DNA from: Clostridiales bacterium
Lineage (GTDB): Bacteria > Bacillota > Clostridia > Saccharofermentanales > Saccharofermentanaceae
NCBI GenBank assembly: GCA_017617295.1
Contig: JAFZWN010000150.1
Location: 1-33,195, forward strand
Length of the DNA stretch: 33,195 bases
Direction: 5' to 3'
Shown one piece after another: positions 8,682 through 17,180 of the stretch; within the stretch, counting starts at the first letter, position 1, and every line of letters begins with the position of its first letter. The notes beneath the pieces are model-generated. The model was not told the DNA's origin and made no database searches. It saw only the letters and a program-made list of their open reading frames with translations. A program made the position numbers and the translations under genes.

Positions 8682-9833
8682 ATGTTCATCTATTACATTA
8701 AAAAAGTGATCAGGGCAAAGAGCTTCCTGTTCTGGAACCTGGCATTTCCCCTGATACTCATGACATGCATGCATTTTGCTTTCGGGAATATCTATAACAT
8801 CGAGAATAATATCTCCCCGATGAATGCCGTTCTGGTCAGCGTCGGGGAGGGTAACTACCAGGAAAGCTTTGAGACAGTAATGACGGAACTGTCATCTGAT
8901 GATGCAGACAGGAAGCTGTTTGAACTGTCGTATGCAGACAGTATCGACAGCGGAAGGGCAATGCTCGAGCAGGATGCGGAGGTCCTCTTTGTCGTAACGG
9001 ACGACGATATCTCCGTCACGCTGGCAAAGAAGCATTCCTCTACGGCAGGCGCAGTTGCCAGGGGAGTTACCAATTCATTCCGTCAGAGATATGCTCTCAT
9101 GGCTGATGCTTTCGAGAGCGATCCGGCATCGGCGGCATCCGTTCTTCAGATGATCACGGAAGAGGCAGAGCAGTCTTTTGCAAAGCCTGCGGACAATGTA
9201 TTCTCTGAAGAACCCAATCCCTATACCTGGTATTTCTACAGCACGTTCGTAATGGCTATCTTCTTTGATTCCATGTCCGGCGTGAACATAGTGGGAGACC
9301 TTAAGGCGGATGTTACACGGGAGGCTATGAGATTTTCTGTATCGCCTTCGAAGAAGAGCCGGATGATAATACTGGCATTCACCGCAAGACTGATCCCCTG
9401 TCTTCTCATCGCAGCCGTTCAGCTCGCAGTCATGAAGCTGGTCTTCGGTCTGTCGCTGGGAACTGATCCGGTCAAGCTCATCATATTCGTAGTATCTGCC
9501 GTTATCTTCTCCATAGGGTTCGGCGTAATGTGCGGACTCCTGTTTAAGGGGAACGTGGAATCAAGGGCCAATAAGGCGACGGCCATCGTCATGACATCGG
9601 TATTCCTGTCGGGAGAGATGATCATGCAGATCCCGGGACTGTTTGAGAAGTACTGTCCCATAATAAACGATATCAACCCTGCGACAGTCATTAACATGGC
9701 TTTTTACAAGATGGCGGTATGCGGCAATGATGCCGGGTTCTATCTGAACATCATCAAGATAATCGGTCTCGCAGTACTCTTCCTTGTGATCGGAGTGATA
9801 ATTTTGAGGAGGGAAAAATATGCATCTTTATAA
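8682..9833 (+). CDS. ABC-2 type permease, first subunit
   Basis: The 383-aa membrane protein has the ABC-2 layout: one N-terminal membrane segment (about residues 14-35), a long extracytoplasmic loop (about 40-180), then a block of about five membrane segments (about 185-378). The segments include a Gly-rich VVSAVIFSIGFGVMCGLLF stretch near 270-288. It begins 18 nt after the ATPase stop with AAGGAG at 8665-8670, and its end overlaps the next permease by 14 nt. The pair probably forms a heterodimeric channel driven by the upstream ATPase. It corresponds to LnrM in the Lnr arrangement; that equivalence is inferred from position and topology. Confidence 0.82.
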   Translation: MFIYYIKKVIRAKSFLFWNLAFPLILMTCMHFAFGNIYNIENNISPMNAVLVSVGEGNYQESFETVMTELSSDDADRKLFELSYADSIDSGRAMLEQDAEVLFVVTDDDISVTLAKKHSSTAGAVARGVTNSFRQRYALMADAFESDPASAASVLQMITEEAEQSFAKPADNVFSEEPNPYTWYFYSTFVMAIFFDSMSGVNIVGDLKADVTREAMRFSVSPSKKSRMIILAFTARLIPCLLIAAVQLAVMKLVFGLSLGTDPVKLIIFVVSAVIFSIGFGVMCGLLFKGNVESRANKATAIVMTSVFLSGEMIMQIPGLFEKYCPIINDINPATVINMAFYKMAVCGNDAGFYLNIIKIIGLAVLFLVIGVIILRREKYASL

Positions 9834-10965
9834 GAATTTCTTCAAGCTGCTCAAGAACAACAGATCGGGCATTATCATATACGGTGTGATATTCCTGGTG
9901 ATGGTCATCGGGCTTGCATTCTCCTCCAAGGCTTCAGGCGGAACGGATACGACATATACAAGATCCTACAATGTAACATATACCGATCTGGACAAAACGG
10001 CATTCTCGAGGGGCTTCATAGAGGCATTATCCGAGAATAACACTGTTACAGATCTTGAAAATGAAGGCACTGACAAGGTTCAGGACCTCGTGTTCTTCGG
10101 GATGTCGGACTGCCACTTTACGATCGAGAACGGGCAGATCACCTATATGACCGACTTTGAGAACGGCGGCGGAGCATATATGCTGACACATATCGCCGAC
10201 AGCTATAAGACTTCTTACGATGCCTATAAGTTGATGGGCAGAAGCGATGAGGAGGCTGCGGCCGAAGCCGCATCGCTGGTCAATAACGAGACCGAGATAT
10301 CGATAGCGGCCGGCAGCGGTGCCGGCGATGATTCAGGCGACCTTGCCGTATTCTATCTCAATCAGTATTACGGATATCTGGCGATCGGGTTTATGGCCCT
10401 CGGAGTAGGACATACCGTAATAGCCAATAACGATCCCCTGACTACAGAGAGGGTGGATGCATCTCCCGTGAAGCGCAGGAAGATAAGCCTGGCCAATACC
10501 CTTGGCCTCGTCACCTCGGGATGTGTTCTCTGGGCAGTATTTCTTATCATCAGCCTTATACTCGGAAAGGGATCCTCCGTTATCGCTAACCACTTAGTAG
10601 TCGTAGCGGTCAATTCATTCCTGGTTACCATGGTTGCCTGCTCGCTGGCATCCCTTATAACCTCGTTCAACCTCAGCTCGAACTCTCTTGCGATGGTAAC
10701 GAATATAATCAGCCTCGGAATGAGCTTTATGTGCGGCGTGTTTGTCGCCCAGCAGTGGCTGGGTGAGGGCATCCTCAAGGTGGCAAGGTTCTTCCCGCTT
10801 TACTGGAATGTCTACGCCAACAATATGACGAGCACGCTGGGAGGCGTCGATTACGATTCCGGAAAGATCCTTCTGTGCTTCGGAATCCAGCTTCTCTTCG
10901 CAGCGGCACTCTCCGTTATGGCAGCGATCGTCAAATCCACGAGGGTGAGCAGGCTGGCAAAATAA
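9820..10965 (+). CDS. ABC-2 type permease, second subunit
   Basis: The 381-aa protein has the same topology as its neighbour: a membrane segment at about 17-36, an extracytoplasmic domain of about 150 residues, and a C-terminal block of membrane segments from about residue 180. The segment FLVTMVACSLASLITSFNLSSNSLAMVTNIISL is typical of ABC-2 permeases but is too long to quote as one motif, so key marks are SLAS and NLSSNS. The start lies inside the end of the previous gene with GAGGAGGG at 9806-9813. It is the LnrN-position subunit. The kinase gene starts 15 nt downstream. Confidence 0.82.
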   Translation: MHLYKNFFKLLKNNRSGIIIYGVIFLVMVIGLAFSSKASGGTDTTYTRSYNVTYTDLDKTAFSRGFIEALSENNTVTDLENEGTDKVQDLVFFGMSDCHFTIENGQITYMTDFENGGGAYMLTHIADSYKTSYDAYKLMGRSDEEAAAEAASLVNNETEISIAAGSGAGDDSGDLAVFYLNQYYGYLAIGFMALGVGHTVIANNDPLTTERVDASPVKRRKISLANTLGLVTSGCVLWAVFLIISLILGKGSSVIANHLVVVAVNSFLVTMVACSLASLITSFNLSSNSLAMVTNIISLGMSFMCGVFVAQQWLGEGILKVARFFPLYWNVYANNMTSTLGGVDYDSGKILLCFGIQLLFAAALSVMAAIVKSTRVSRLAK

Positions 10966-10980
10966 TAGTATAATCAGATC

Positions 10981-12132
10981 ATGAACAGAAGACTTGCTGA
11001 TAAGCTTATGATCTACATAGCGACCGTCTTTCTTATAGTTGTCTCTTACTGGGGCAATGCGGGAGGGACGGTCGTAGCCTGTTGTCTTATCACCATGATA
11101 CTGGAGTTTATAACCGAGATCCTCAACGGGGATCTTGTGGCGGTGACGGCGTGCATAGCCGCATCAGCCGGTGCCTTTTTCTACCCTCCGTTGGCTTTCG
11201 CAGTTCCCGGAACTTTCTATTCTCTTTTCTCGTGCGAAAGAAGTCTTCCCAAAGGATGGTCATATGCCCTCCGTATCTTATCAGGTGCCGTGGGAGCAGC
11301 ATTTATATTCAGGATAGAAGTACCGTTTTCCATAAGGATCGCTGCCTGTCTGACCGGCCTGTTTGCCTTATATCTGGCATATAAGACCGACAGTTCGGTA
11401 CGTATGGAAAAGGAGATGACCGCCAGGTATGATGCGGCGCGAAGTTCGGCCATCGATGCAGGAAGGCTCTCAAAGGAGATAATGAAAAACGCCGACAATG
11501 AAGTCTATATGGCGAGACTTAAGGAGCGCAACCGCATAGCGCGTGAGATCCACGATAACGTGGGTCACATGATCACCCGTGTCATCGTTCAGATGCAGGC
11601 GATAAAGATCATAAACAGGGACGATAATGTGGGAAAGCAGCTTGATTCCGTAAGCGAGACACTGGATCTCGCCATGACGGGTATACGAAAGAGCGTTCAC
11701 GAACTGCATGACGATTCTATAGATCTCTCCATCGGAATAAACGATATCGTAAAGGTCATCGAAGACAGGTTCGACGTGACGGCTGAGACCTCGATCGAGT
11801 CTCCGGCTGATAACGAACTGAAGAGCAATATCCTGGGGATCGTTAAGGAAGCCGTGACCAATATCGCCAAATACAGCAAGGGTGATAAGGTCGAGATCAG
11901 TCTTGTCGAGAACGTGACATTCTGGAGGCTTCAGATATTCGATAACGGCAGGAACGAAGAAAGGGAGATCTTTCTCGGAGGAGAGGATGTATCCTCTTTA
12001 TCCGGAGGAGGCATAGGACTTCAGAACATAGGGGCGAGGGCGAGAGCCATGGACGGAAGAGCGACCGTAAAATCAGGCCGCGACGGGTTTACGGTCCTGG
12101 TCACCATCCCCAAGGAAAGGAACAGATCATGA
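10981..12132 (+). CDS. Sensor histidine kinase, NarX/DesK family (LnrJ-like)
   Basis: The 383-aa protein has five or six membrane segments in its first 135 residues with very short loops, so it probably senses something within the membrane. A coiled region follows, then the HisKA_3 dimerisation domain with phospho-acceptor His191 in REIHDNVGH, and an HATPase_c domain with EAVTNIAKYS (N box), FDNGRN and GGGIGLQNIGARA. The G1 box is DNG rather than the usual DDG. It overlaps the response regulator gene by 4 nt. No Shine-Dalgarno sequence precedes the ATG; TATAAT at 10969-10974 lies only 6 nt upstream. It most likely controls the adjoining exporter genes. Confidence 0.88.
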   Translation: MNRRLADKLMIYIATVFLIVVSYWGNAGGTVVACCLITMILEFITEILNGDLVAVTACIAASAGAFFYPPLAFAVPGTFYSLFSCERSLPKGWSYALRILSGAVGAAFIFRIEVPFSIRIAACLTGLFALYLAYKTDSSVRMEKEMTARYDAARSSAIDAGRLSKEIMKNADNEVYMARLKERNRIAREIHDNVGHMITRVIVQMQAIKIINRDDNVGKQLDSVSETLDLAMTGIRKSVHELHDDSIDLSIGINDIVKVIEDRFDVTAETSIESPADNELKSNILGIVKEAVTNIAKYSKGDKVEISLVENVTFWRLQIFDNGRNEEREIFLGGEDVSSLSGGGIGLQNIGARARAMDGRATVKSGRDGFTVLVTIPKERNRS

Positions 12133-12755
12133 AGGTACTTATTGTTGATGACGATCCTCTGGTATCAGGGGCTTTAAAGGTAATACTCGATAACGAGAGC
12201 GATATAGAGGTGACCGGTACTGCGTCCTGCGGAAAGGAAGGTCTTTCCATGGCGCTATCGTTCGATCACGATGTCATAGTCATGGATATCAGGATGGATG
12301 ACATGAACGGGCTCGATGCGGCGTCCGAGATACTGAAGGTCAAAAAGGACGCGAGGATCCTGTTCCTTACGACCTTCCTTGACGACGAATATATAAACAA
12401 AGCTCTGAAGGTCGGGGCAAAAGGCTATATCCTCAAGCAGGACTGTGCTTCGCTCGCCTCCTCGGTACGGGCGGTGTTCGGAGGACAGACTGTCTTCGGA
12501 GGCAAGGTCGTCGAGAAGCTTCCCGATATCCTGAACCGCAAGGAGGACTTCTCCTACGACGAATTCGGCATCACCGATACAGAAGCGGATGTCGTCAAAT
12601 ATGTGGCTGACGGACTGTCAAACAAAGAGATCGCATCGGTGATGTATCTGAGCGAAGGGACCGTAAGGAATCACGTCAGTTCGGTCCTCAGTAAGCTCGG
12701 GCTCCGCGACCGGACACAGCTTGCATGCTTTTATTACCAGAAGATCAGACCGTAA
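12129..12755 (+). CDS. Response regulator, NarL/LuxR type (LnrK-like)
   Basis: The 208-aa protein has a receiver domain with acidic pocket DDD (7-9), phospho-acceptor Asp53 in VMDIRM, Thr in FLTTF and Lys in YILKQD. The C-terminal LuxR-type helix-turn-helix has TEADVVKYVADGLSNKEIA and LSEGTVRNHVSSVLSKLG. It is the partner of the kinase just upstream (ATGA overlap) and presumably binds near the exporter promoter, where an AAGTGACA/TGTCACTT inverted repeat sits; that link is inference. Confidence 0.9.
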   Translation: MKVLIVDDDPLVSGALKVILDNESDIEVTGTASCGKEGLSMALSFDHDVIVMDIRMDDMNGLDAASEILKVKKDARILFLTTFLDDEYINKALKVGAKGYILKQDCASLASSVRAVFGGQTVFGGKVVEKLPDILNRKEDFSYDEFGITDTEADVVKYVADGLSNKEIASVMYLSEGTVRNHVSSVLSKLGLRDRTQLACFYYQKIRP

Positions 12756-12757
12756 TC

Positions 12758-12780
12758 TGAAATAATTTACAATTACTTCA
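12758..12780. repeat. AT-rich dyad after the response regulator gene
   Basis: TGAAATAATT (12758-12767) and AATTACTTCA (12771-12780) pair at 9 of 10 positions around a TAC loop. It has no following T run, so a terminator role is weak; it could be an operator or chance. A TATAAT at 12804-12809 may be the -10 box of the next gene, but I see no matching -35. Confidence 0.3.
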
Positions 12781-12857
12781 TCAATTTTATCTTCTAAATC
12801 GCTTATAATCTATCTTAGGCACCCCGGAGTTTCACATAAGATACTGATGAGGTCATT

Positions 12858-14783
12858 ATGATCAAGATAGCGGTCTTTACTTCTCACGTGTACGAGCCCA
12901 TGTCGGGACTGATGCAGAAAGGCATCAATGCAGCGGCTCTCGATTTCGGCATCAAGGTTATATATTTTGCGGGTTTTTCCGATTCATACAGCTACAGGAA
13001 CTACGGAGAATATACCAGATATGACGAGGGCGATAATGTCTCCTATGATATTCCCGATCTCGATGATTTTGACGGTATCGTCAAGATCAGCACTTATTTC
13101 AGCGAACTGGCAAAAGCCCATCTTAAGGAGATCCTTTCCAAAGTGAAATGTCCGGTGATCAATATCGGCGGACGGGATAATGACCACAGGAGCATCTATT
13201 GTGACGAGACCAGGTCATTCGGTGAAGTGGTGGAGCATCTCGTAACAGTACACGGATGCCGCGATATCTATCATCTGGCCGGGATCCGCGATAAGACATT
13301 TACCGCCGAGAGGGTCGAGGCATATAAGAGCGTTCTCATAAGCCACGATATTCCCTATGATGAAGAGAAAGTCTATTACGGTACTCTCTGGCGCGACTGC
13401 GGAGAACCTGCGCTGGATTATATCCTCGAGCACTGCAAAAGGCACGGGACAAAGTATCCCGATGCGGTAGTGTGTGCCAACGATTATTCGGCAGTCGGAT
13501 TCATAAACGCCTGTAAGGCCAGAGGCATCAGGGTCCCTGAAGACATCATGGTCACGGGTTATGACGGAGTCGATGAGGCCGTTAACGGCTATCCTTCGGT
13601 GACCACGTCGTGCCAGCCTTTCTTTAATGCCGGATATCAGTCGATCCTTTCGCTCCTGGATATAATAAAGGGAAGGGAGCTTCCGCGTAAGATCAGGATC
13701 ATGGGCGAGATGGTATGTAACCAGTCCTGCGGCTGCAAGCCCAAGTCTGCGGATAACATAGAGGACATCCGGGATATCTATCTCAAGAGGCTTAAGAATA
13801 CCACGAACATCGCGCAGTCAACGACGAACCTGATGTTAAGAGTCTCGGGTGCCGATACCCTTGAGGACTGCTTCAGGGCTGTATCCGAGAATGCGAAGGC
13901 GAATACCGGGTTCAAGGATATGCTCCTGTGCCTGGCTCCAGGCTGGGATAAGCAGAGGATAGTCGGAGCCGATTTTTCAAAGACCGACGAGGAGATGACT
14001 GTCGTGACCGGATTCAGAGGCGACAAGGATGTTTCCGTTCAGACATTCAGAAAGAAGGATATCCTTCCGAAGGATATGCTCGAAGACCCGTATCCGTATT
14101 ATATCTTTACGCTCCATCATCTCCAGTATTACATGGGATATCTTATAGTATCTCCGGATATCGATATGCGCGAACAGGAAGCACAGCAGTCCTGGCTCGT
14201 TGACCTGGGGATGATACTGGAGGATACCCGCGTAAGAAGAGATCTTCACAGTTCGGTCAAGAGGCTGGAGTTCCTGTCCAACCGCGATATGCTGACCGGA
14301 ATATACAACAGGCGCGGCGTGGAGCAGTTCTTCGGGCTCTTCTACGACGAGTGCCGCGGAAGCGGTCAGGATCTGGCTCTCATGATCTTCGACATGGATG
14401 ACCTTAAGAAGATAAACGATACATACGGACATGCCGAAGGCGATTACTGTATCAAGGCGATCTCCGATTCCATGACGGATGTTTCCGGGGATGATGAGAT
14501 CTGCACGAGAGCCGGCGGTGACGAATTCGTGGTCCTTGCCAAAGGCTACAGCGAAGAGAAGATGAGATCCTTCATAGACCGTATCAGGGAGAATATCGGT
14601 TCTGCCGTCAGAAGAGACGGTAAGCCTTATGAGATAAATGTCTCCGTCGGATCGTATCTGGGGACTCCCGGGAAAGAGGATTATCCGGATATGCAGACTG
14701 CCATGGAGGATTATCAGAGGATAGCCGATTCATCCATGTACAAAGAGAAAAAAGAGCATAAGAAGACGGGGCAGTCCGGCTGA
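12858..14783 (+). CDS. LacI-like sensor domain fused to a GGDEF diguanylate cyclase
   Basis: The 641-aa protein has no signal peptide, no membrane segment and no DNA-binding helix-turn-helix. Residues 1-290 resemble the periplasmic-binding/LacI sensor fold: IAVFTSHVYEP at the start, VVCANDYSAVGFINACKARG near 204-223, and VPEDIMVTGYDG near 226-237. A cysteine cluster follows (Cys287, Cys291, Cys293). Residues 295-460 form a linker domain that I cannot name. The GGDEF domain (about 470-630) has FDMDDLKKINDTYGH and an intact RAGGDEF (GGDEF at 553-557), so c-di-GMP synthesis is likely. The RxxD product-inhibition site is absent (SGDD at that place). A soluble ligand, perhaps a sugar, may tune c-di-GMP output. 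GATGAGG precedes the ATG. Confidence 0.85.
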   Translation: MIKIAVFTSHVYEPMSGLMQKGINAAALDFGIKVIYFAGFSDSYSYRNYGEYTRYDEGDNVSYDIPDLDDFDGIVKISTYFSELAKAHLKEILSKVKCPVINIGGRDNDHRSIYCDETRSFGEVVEHLVTVHGCRDIYHLAGIRDKTFTAERVEAYKSVLISHDIPYDEEKVYYGTLWRDCGEPALDYILEHCKRHGTKYPDAVVCANDYSAVGFINACKARGIRVPEDIMVTGYDGVDEAVNGYPSVTTSCQPFFNAGYQSILSLLDIIKGRELPRKIRIMGEMVCNQSCGCKPKSADNIEDIRDIYLKRLKNTTNIAQSTTNLMLRVSGADTLEDCFRAVSENAKANTGFKDMLLCLAPGWDKQRIVGADFSKTDEEMTVVTGFRGDKDVSVQTFRKKDILPKDMLEDPYPYYIFTLHHLQYYMGYLIVSPDIDMREQEAQQSWLVDLGMILEDTRVRRDLHSSVKRLEFLSNRDMLTGIYNRRGVEQFFGLFYDECRGSGQDLALMIFDMDDLKKINDTYGHAEGDYCIKAISDSMTDVSGDDEICTRAGGDEFVVLAKGYSEEKMRSFIDRIRENIGSAVRRDGKPYEINVSVGSYLGTPGKEDYPDMQTAMEDYQRIADSSMYKEKKEHKKTGQSG

Positions 14784-14790
14784 TATACGA

Positions 14791-14819
14791 TTGACATATA
14801 AGAACAAAAGTTCTATAAT
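14791..14819 (+). promoter_or_regulatory. Perfect-consensus sigma-A promoter with inverted repeats
   Basis: TTGACA (14791-14796), 17-nt spacer, TATAAT (14814-14819): both boxes and the spacing are ideal. An inverted repeat AGAAC-N4-GTTCT (14801-14814) sits in the spacer and a second, AGAAT-N3-ATTCT (14823-14835), covers the expected start site. A promoter this strong with dyads over it suggests control by a repressor. Confidence 0.8.
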
Positions 14820-14848
14820 CGTAGAATAATATTCTGCGAGGTAGAAGC

Positions 14849-15418
14849 ATGGAAAACGTATATGAGAAATGTCCGGAACTCGGTAATGACAGATGGCTCT
14901 TAAGACTTGTCACCGAAGACGATTCCACAGATCTTATGGAAGTATATGGTGATAAGAATGCCGTTCCCTTCTTTAACAGCGATAACTGCCACGGTGATAA
15001 TTTCTACTACCCCACTAAGGAGAAGATGGATCAGGCGATCGATTTCTGGCTCTATTCGTACGGGGAGAAGTACTTCGTCAGGTTCGCCGTTATAGATAAG
15101 GCGGCGGGTAAGGCCGTCGGAACGATAGAGGCCTTTCACAGACCGTACAGAGAGGACTTCGGCGAAGTGGGTGTTATCCGGCTTGATCTCGGAAGCGCAT
15201 ACGAGACGGCTGATGTCATCAAGGATATCCTCTCGGTCATAATCCCTCCTTCCTTTGGATTATTTGACTGTAATGAGATAATATCCAAGTGCCCGATATA
15301 TGCGGTCGAGCGCTCGAAGGCGTTCCTGGACTTCGGATTCACGCCTGACGGCAGATGTCTCGTCGGAGACGACGGCTATGCCTATAACGGGTACTGGATC
15401 ATAAAGAAGACGGAGTGA
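14849..15418 (+). CDS. GNAT-family N-acetyltransferase (RimJ/RimL-like)
   Basis: The 189-aa soluble protein starts like ribosomal-protein or small-molecule N-acetyltransferases (NDRWLLRLVTEDDSTDLMEVY), with a central strand FAVIDKAAGKAVGTIEAF and a C-terminal NEIISKCPIYAVERSKAFLDFGF, the usual 'neighbour residue, alpha-4, GF' end of the fold. The acetyl-CoA loop (Q/RxxGxG/A) is not obvious, so the assignment rests on overall pattern. Substrate cannot be read. It follows the strong promoter at 14791 and is 31 nt ahead of an ABC exporter, so a joint defence or detoxification role is possible. Confidence 0.7.
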   Translation: MENVYEKCPELGNDRWLLRLVTEDDSTDLMEVYGDKNAVPFFNSDNCHGDNFYYPTKEKMDQAIDFWLYSYGEKYFVRFAVIDKAAGKAVGTIEAFHRPYREDFGEVGVIRLDLGSAYETADVIKDILSVIIPPSFGLFDCNEIISKCPIYAVERSKAFLDFGFTPDGRCLVGDDGYAYNGYWIIKKTE

Positions 15419-15449
15419 GCCCGGGAGAAAGACAAAAAAGGAACGGGAT

Positions 15450-17180
15450 ATGGGAAAGAATCTCAGGAAGATGATCGGCTACTATAAGCCTTATATAGGG
15501 ACATTCCTTCTGGACATGTTCTTTGCGATCGTGGCTTCTGCCATAGCGCTCGTGATACCGCTCGTCGTCAGGTTCATTACTTCGGAAGTCATCTATATGG
15601 ATCCGGAGATCGCAAAGGGGAATATCATCAGGCTCGGGATCATCCTGGTCATACTCGTGATCCTTCAGTTCATTGCCAATTTCTATATCTCCGACGTCGG
15701 TCATGTCATGGGGTCGAAGATGGAAGCCAACATGCGTTCCGAGATATTCTCCCATTACCAGAAGCTCTCCTTCTCTTTCTTTGATGACCAGAAGGTCGGT
15801 CAGCTCATGAGCAGGATAACGACTGACCTCTTCGAGATAAGCGAACTTCTGCACCACGGACCGGAGAACATCGTTATCTCCGTAATAAAGATCGTCGGTG
15901 CCTTCATCATCCTGACGCGGATAAGCGGTCATCTTACATTCGCGGCTTTTGTCCTGGTCCCGGTAATGTTCATCTATGCCTTTATCCTGAACCGTAAGAT
16001 GAGGGCGGCATTCCGGAGCAACAGGGAGAAGATAGCCGAGATCAATTCGAGGACTGAAGATAATCTCTCGGGAATAAGGGTCGTCAAATCATTTGCCAAC
16101 GAGGACATCGAGAGGCAGAAGTTCGAAGAAGGCAATATGGCCTTTCTGAGTGCCAAGAAGAAGAGTTATTTCTATATGGGGTTTTTCCATTCCGGAATGA
16201 CGGCGTTTACGCTTCTCATCAATATCGCGGTCATCGTTACCGGAGGCATCATGATCTCGGAAGGGTATGTCAGGATCCCCGACTTTGTCGCCTTTCTTCT
16301 TTATATAAATACATTTACCGATCCCATAAGGACCCTGATCGATTTTACCGAGCAGTTTCAGAACGGCTACTCGGGATTCGAGAGGTTCATGGAGATTCTC
16401 TCAGTAGAACCCGATATCAGGGACAATGAGGGAGCGGTTCCCTTAACGGATGTGAAAGGTGATATCGAGTTCTCCGATGTCTCCTTCAAGTACAAGGACG
16501 GCGCTCACAGAGTGCTCCGCCATATCGATCTCAAGATAGAAGCGGGTTTGTATGTCGCTCTGGTCGGCTCCTCGGGAGGCGGCAAGACGACTCTTTGCAG
16601 CCTGATCCCGAGGTTCTACGATGTGACAAACGGAGCCGTTAAGATCGACGGAAAGGATATCCGCGAAGTGACGGTAAAGAGCCTTCGCGATCATATAGGT
16701 ATCGTTCAGCAGGATGTCTATCTCTTTGCGGGAACCGTTCTCGAGAACATAGCTTACGGCAAGCCCGGAGCCTCAAGGGAGGAGATAATCGAAGCGGCGA
16801 AGCTCGCGAATGCGCACTCGTTTATCGAGGAGCTTCCGAACGGCTACGATACAGATATCGGACAGAGAGGCATCAAGCTCTCGGGCGGTCAGAAGCAGCG
16901 TCTGTCTATCGCGAGAGTATTTCTCAAGAACCCGCCGATCCTGATCTTTGACGAGGCGACGAGCGCACTCGATAACGAGAGCGAGAATATCGTAAAGGAA
17001 TCACTCGAGAAGCTCGCCAAAGACAGAACGACCATCGTCATCGCCCACCGTCTGTCGACGGTCAGGAATGCCGAACGGATCCTGGTACTCACCGAGAACG
17101 GAATAGAGGAGAGCGGGACTCACGAGGAGCTTATGAAGCTGAATGGCATCTATGCGGGACTGTACAAGTGGAATGCCTGA
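15450..17180 (+). CDS. ABC exporter half-transporter (MsbA/BmrA/LmrA-like)
   Basis: The 576-aa protein joins a six-helix membrane domain (about residues 15-310) to an ATPase domain. The ATPase has Walker A GSSGGGKT (373-380), Q-loop VQQD, signature LSGGQKQR (477-484), Walker B ILIFDEATSALD (497-508) and an H-loop in IAHRLSTVRNAE. It should act as a homodimer, or pair with a partner encoded elsewhere, to export lipids or drugs. AAAAAGGAACGGG precedes the ATG. It is probably co-transcribed with the acetyltransferase. Its last 50 nt overlap, tail to tail, the end of the MATE gene on the other strand. Confidence 0.9.
   Translation: MGKNLRKMIGYYKPYIGTFLLDMFFAIVASAIALVIPLVVRFITSEVIYMDPEIAKGNIIRLGIILVILVILQFIANFYISDVGHVMGSKMEANMRSEIFSHYQKLSFSFFDDQKVGQLMSRITTDLFEISELLHHGPENIVISVIKIVGAFIILTRISGHLTFAAFVLVPVMFIYAFILNRKMRAAFRSNREKIAEINSRTEDNLSGIRVVKSFANEDIERQKFEEGNMAFLSAKKKSYFYMGFFHSGMTAFTLLINIAVIVTGGIMISEGYVRIPDFVAFLLYINTFTDPIRTLIDFTEQFQNGYSGFERFMEILSVEPDIRDNEGAVPLTDVKGDIEFSDVSFKYKDGAHRVLRHIDLKIEAGLYVALVGSSGGGKTTLCSLIPRFYDVTNGAVKIDGKDIREVTVKSLRDHIGIVQQDVYLFAGTVLENIAYGKPGASREEIIEAAKLANAHSFIEELPNGYDTDIGQRGIKLSGGQKQRLSIARVFLKNPPILIFDEATSALDNESENIVKESLEKLAKDRTTIVIAHRLSTVRNAERILVLTENGIEESGTHEELMKLNGIYAGLYKWNA

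Noticed and set aside
10969..10974. Shared ATAGTATAAT words before the kinase gene and the YesN-type gene as a common regulon
   Set aside because: Both are plain A-rich -10 boxes; two copies are too few to claim a shared element.
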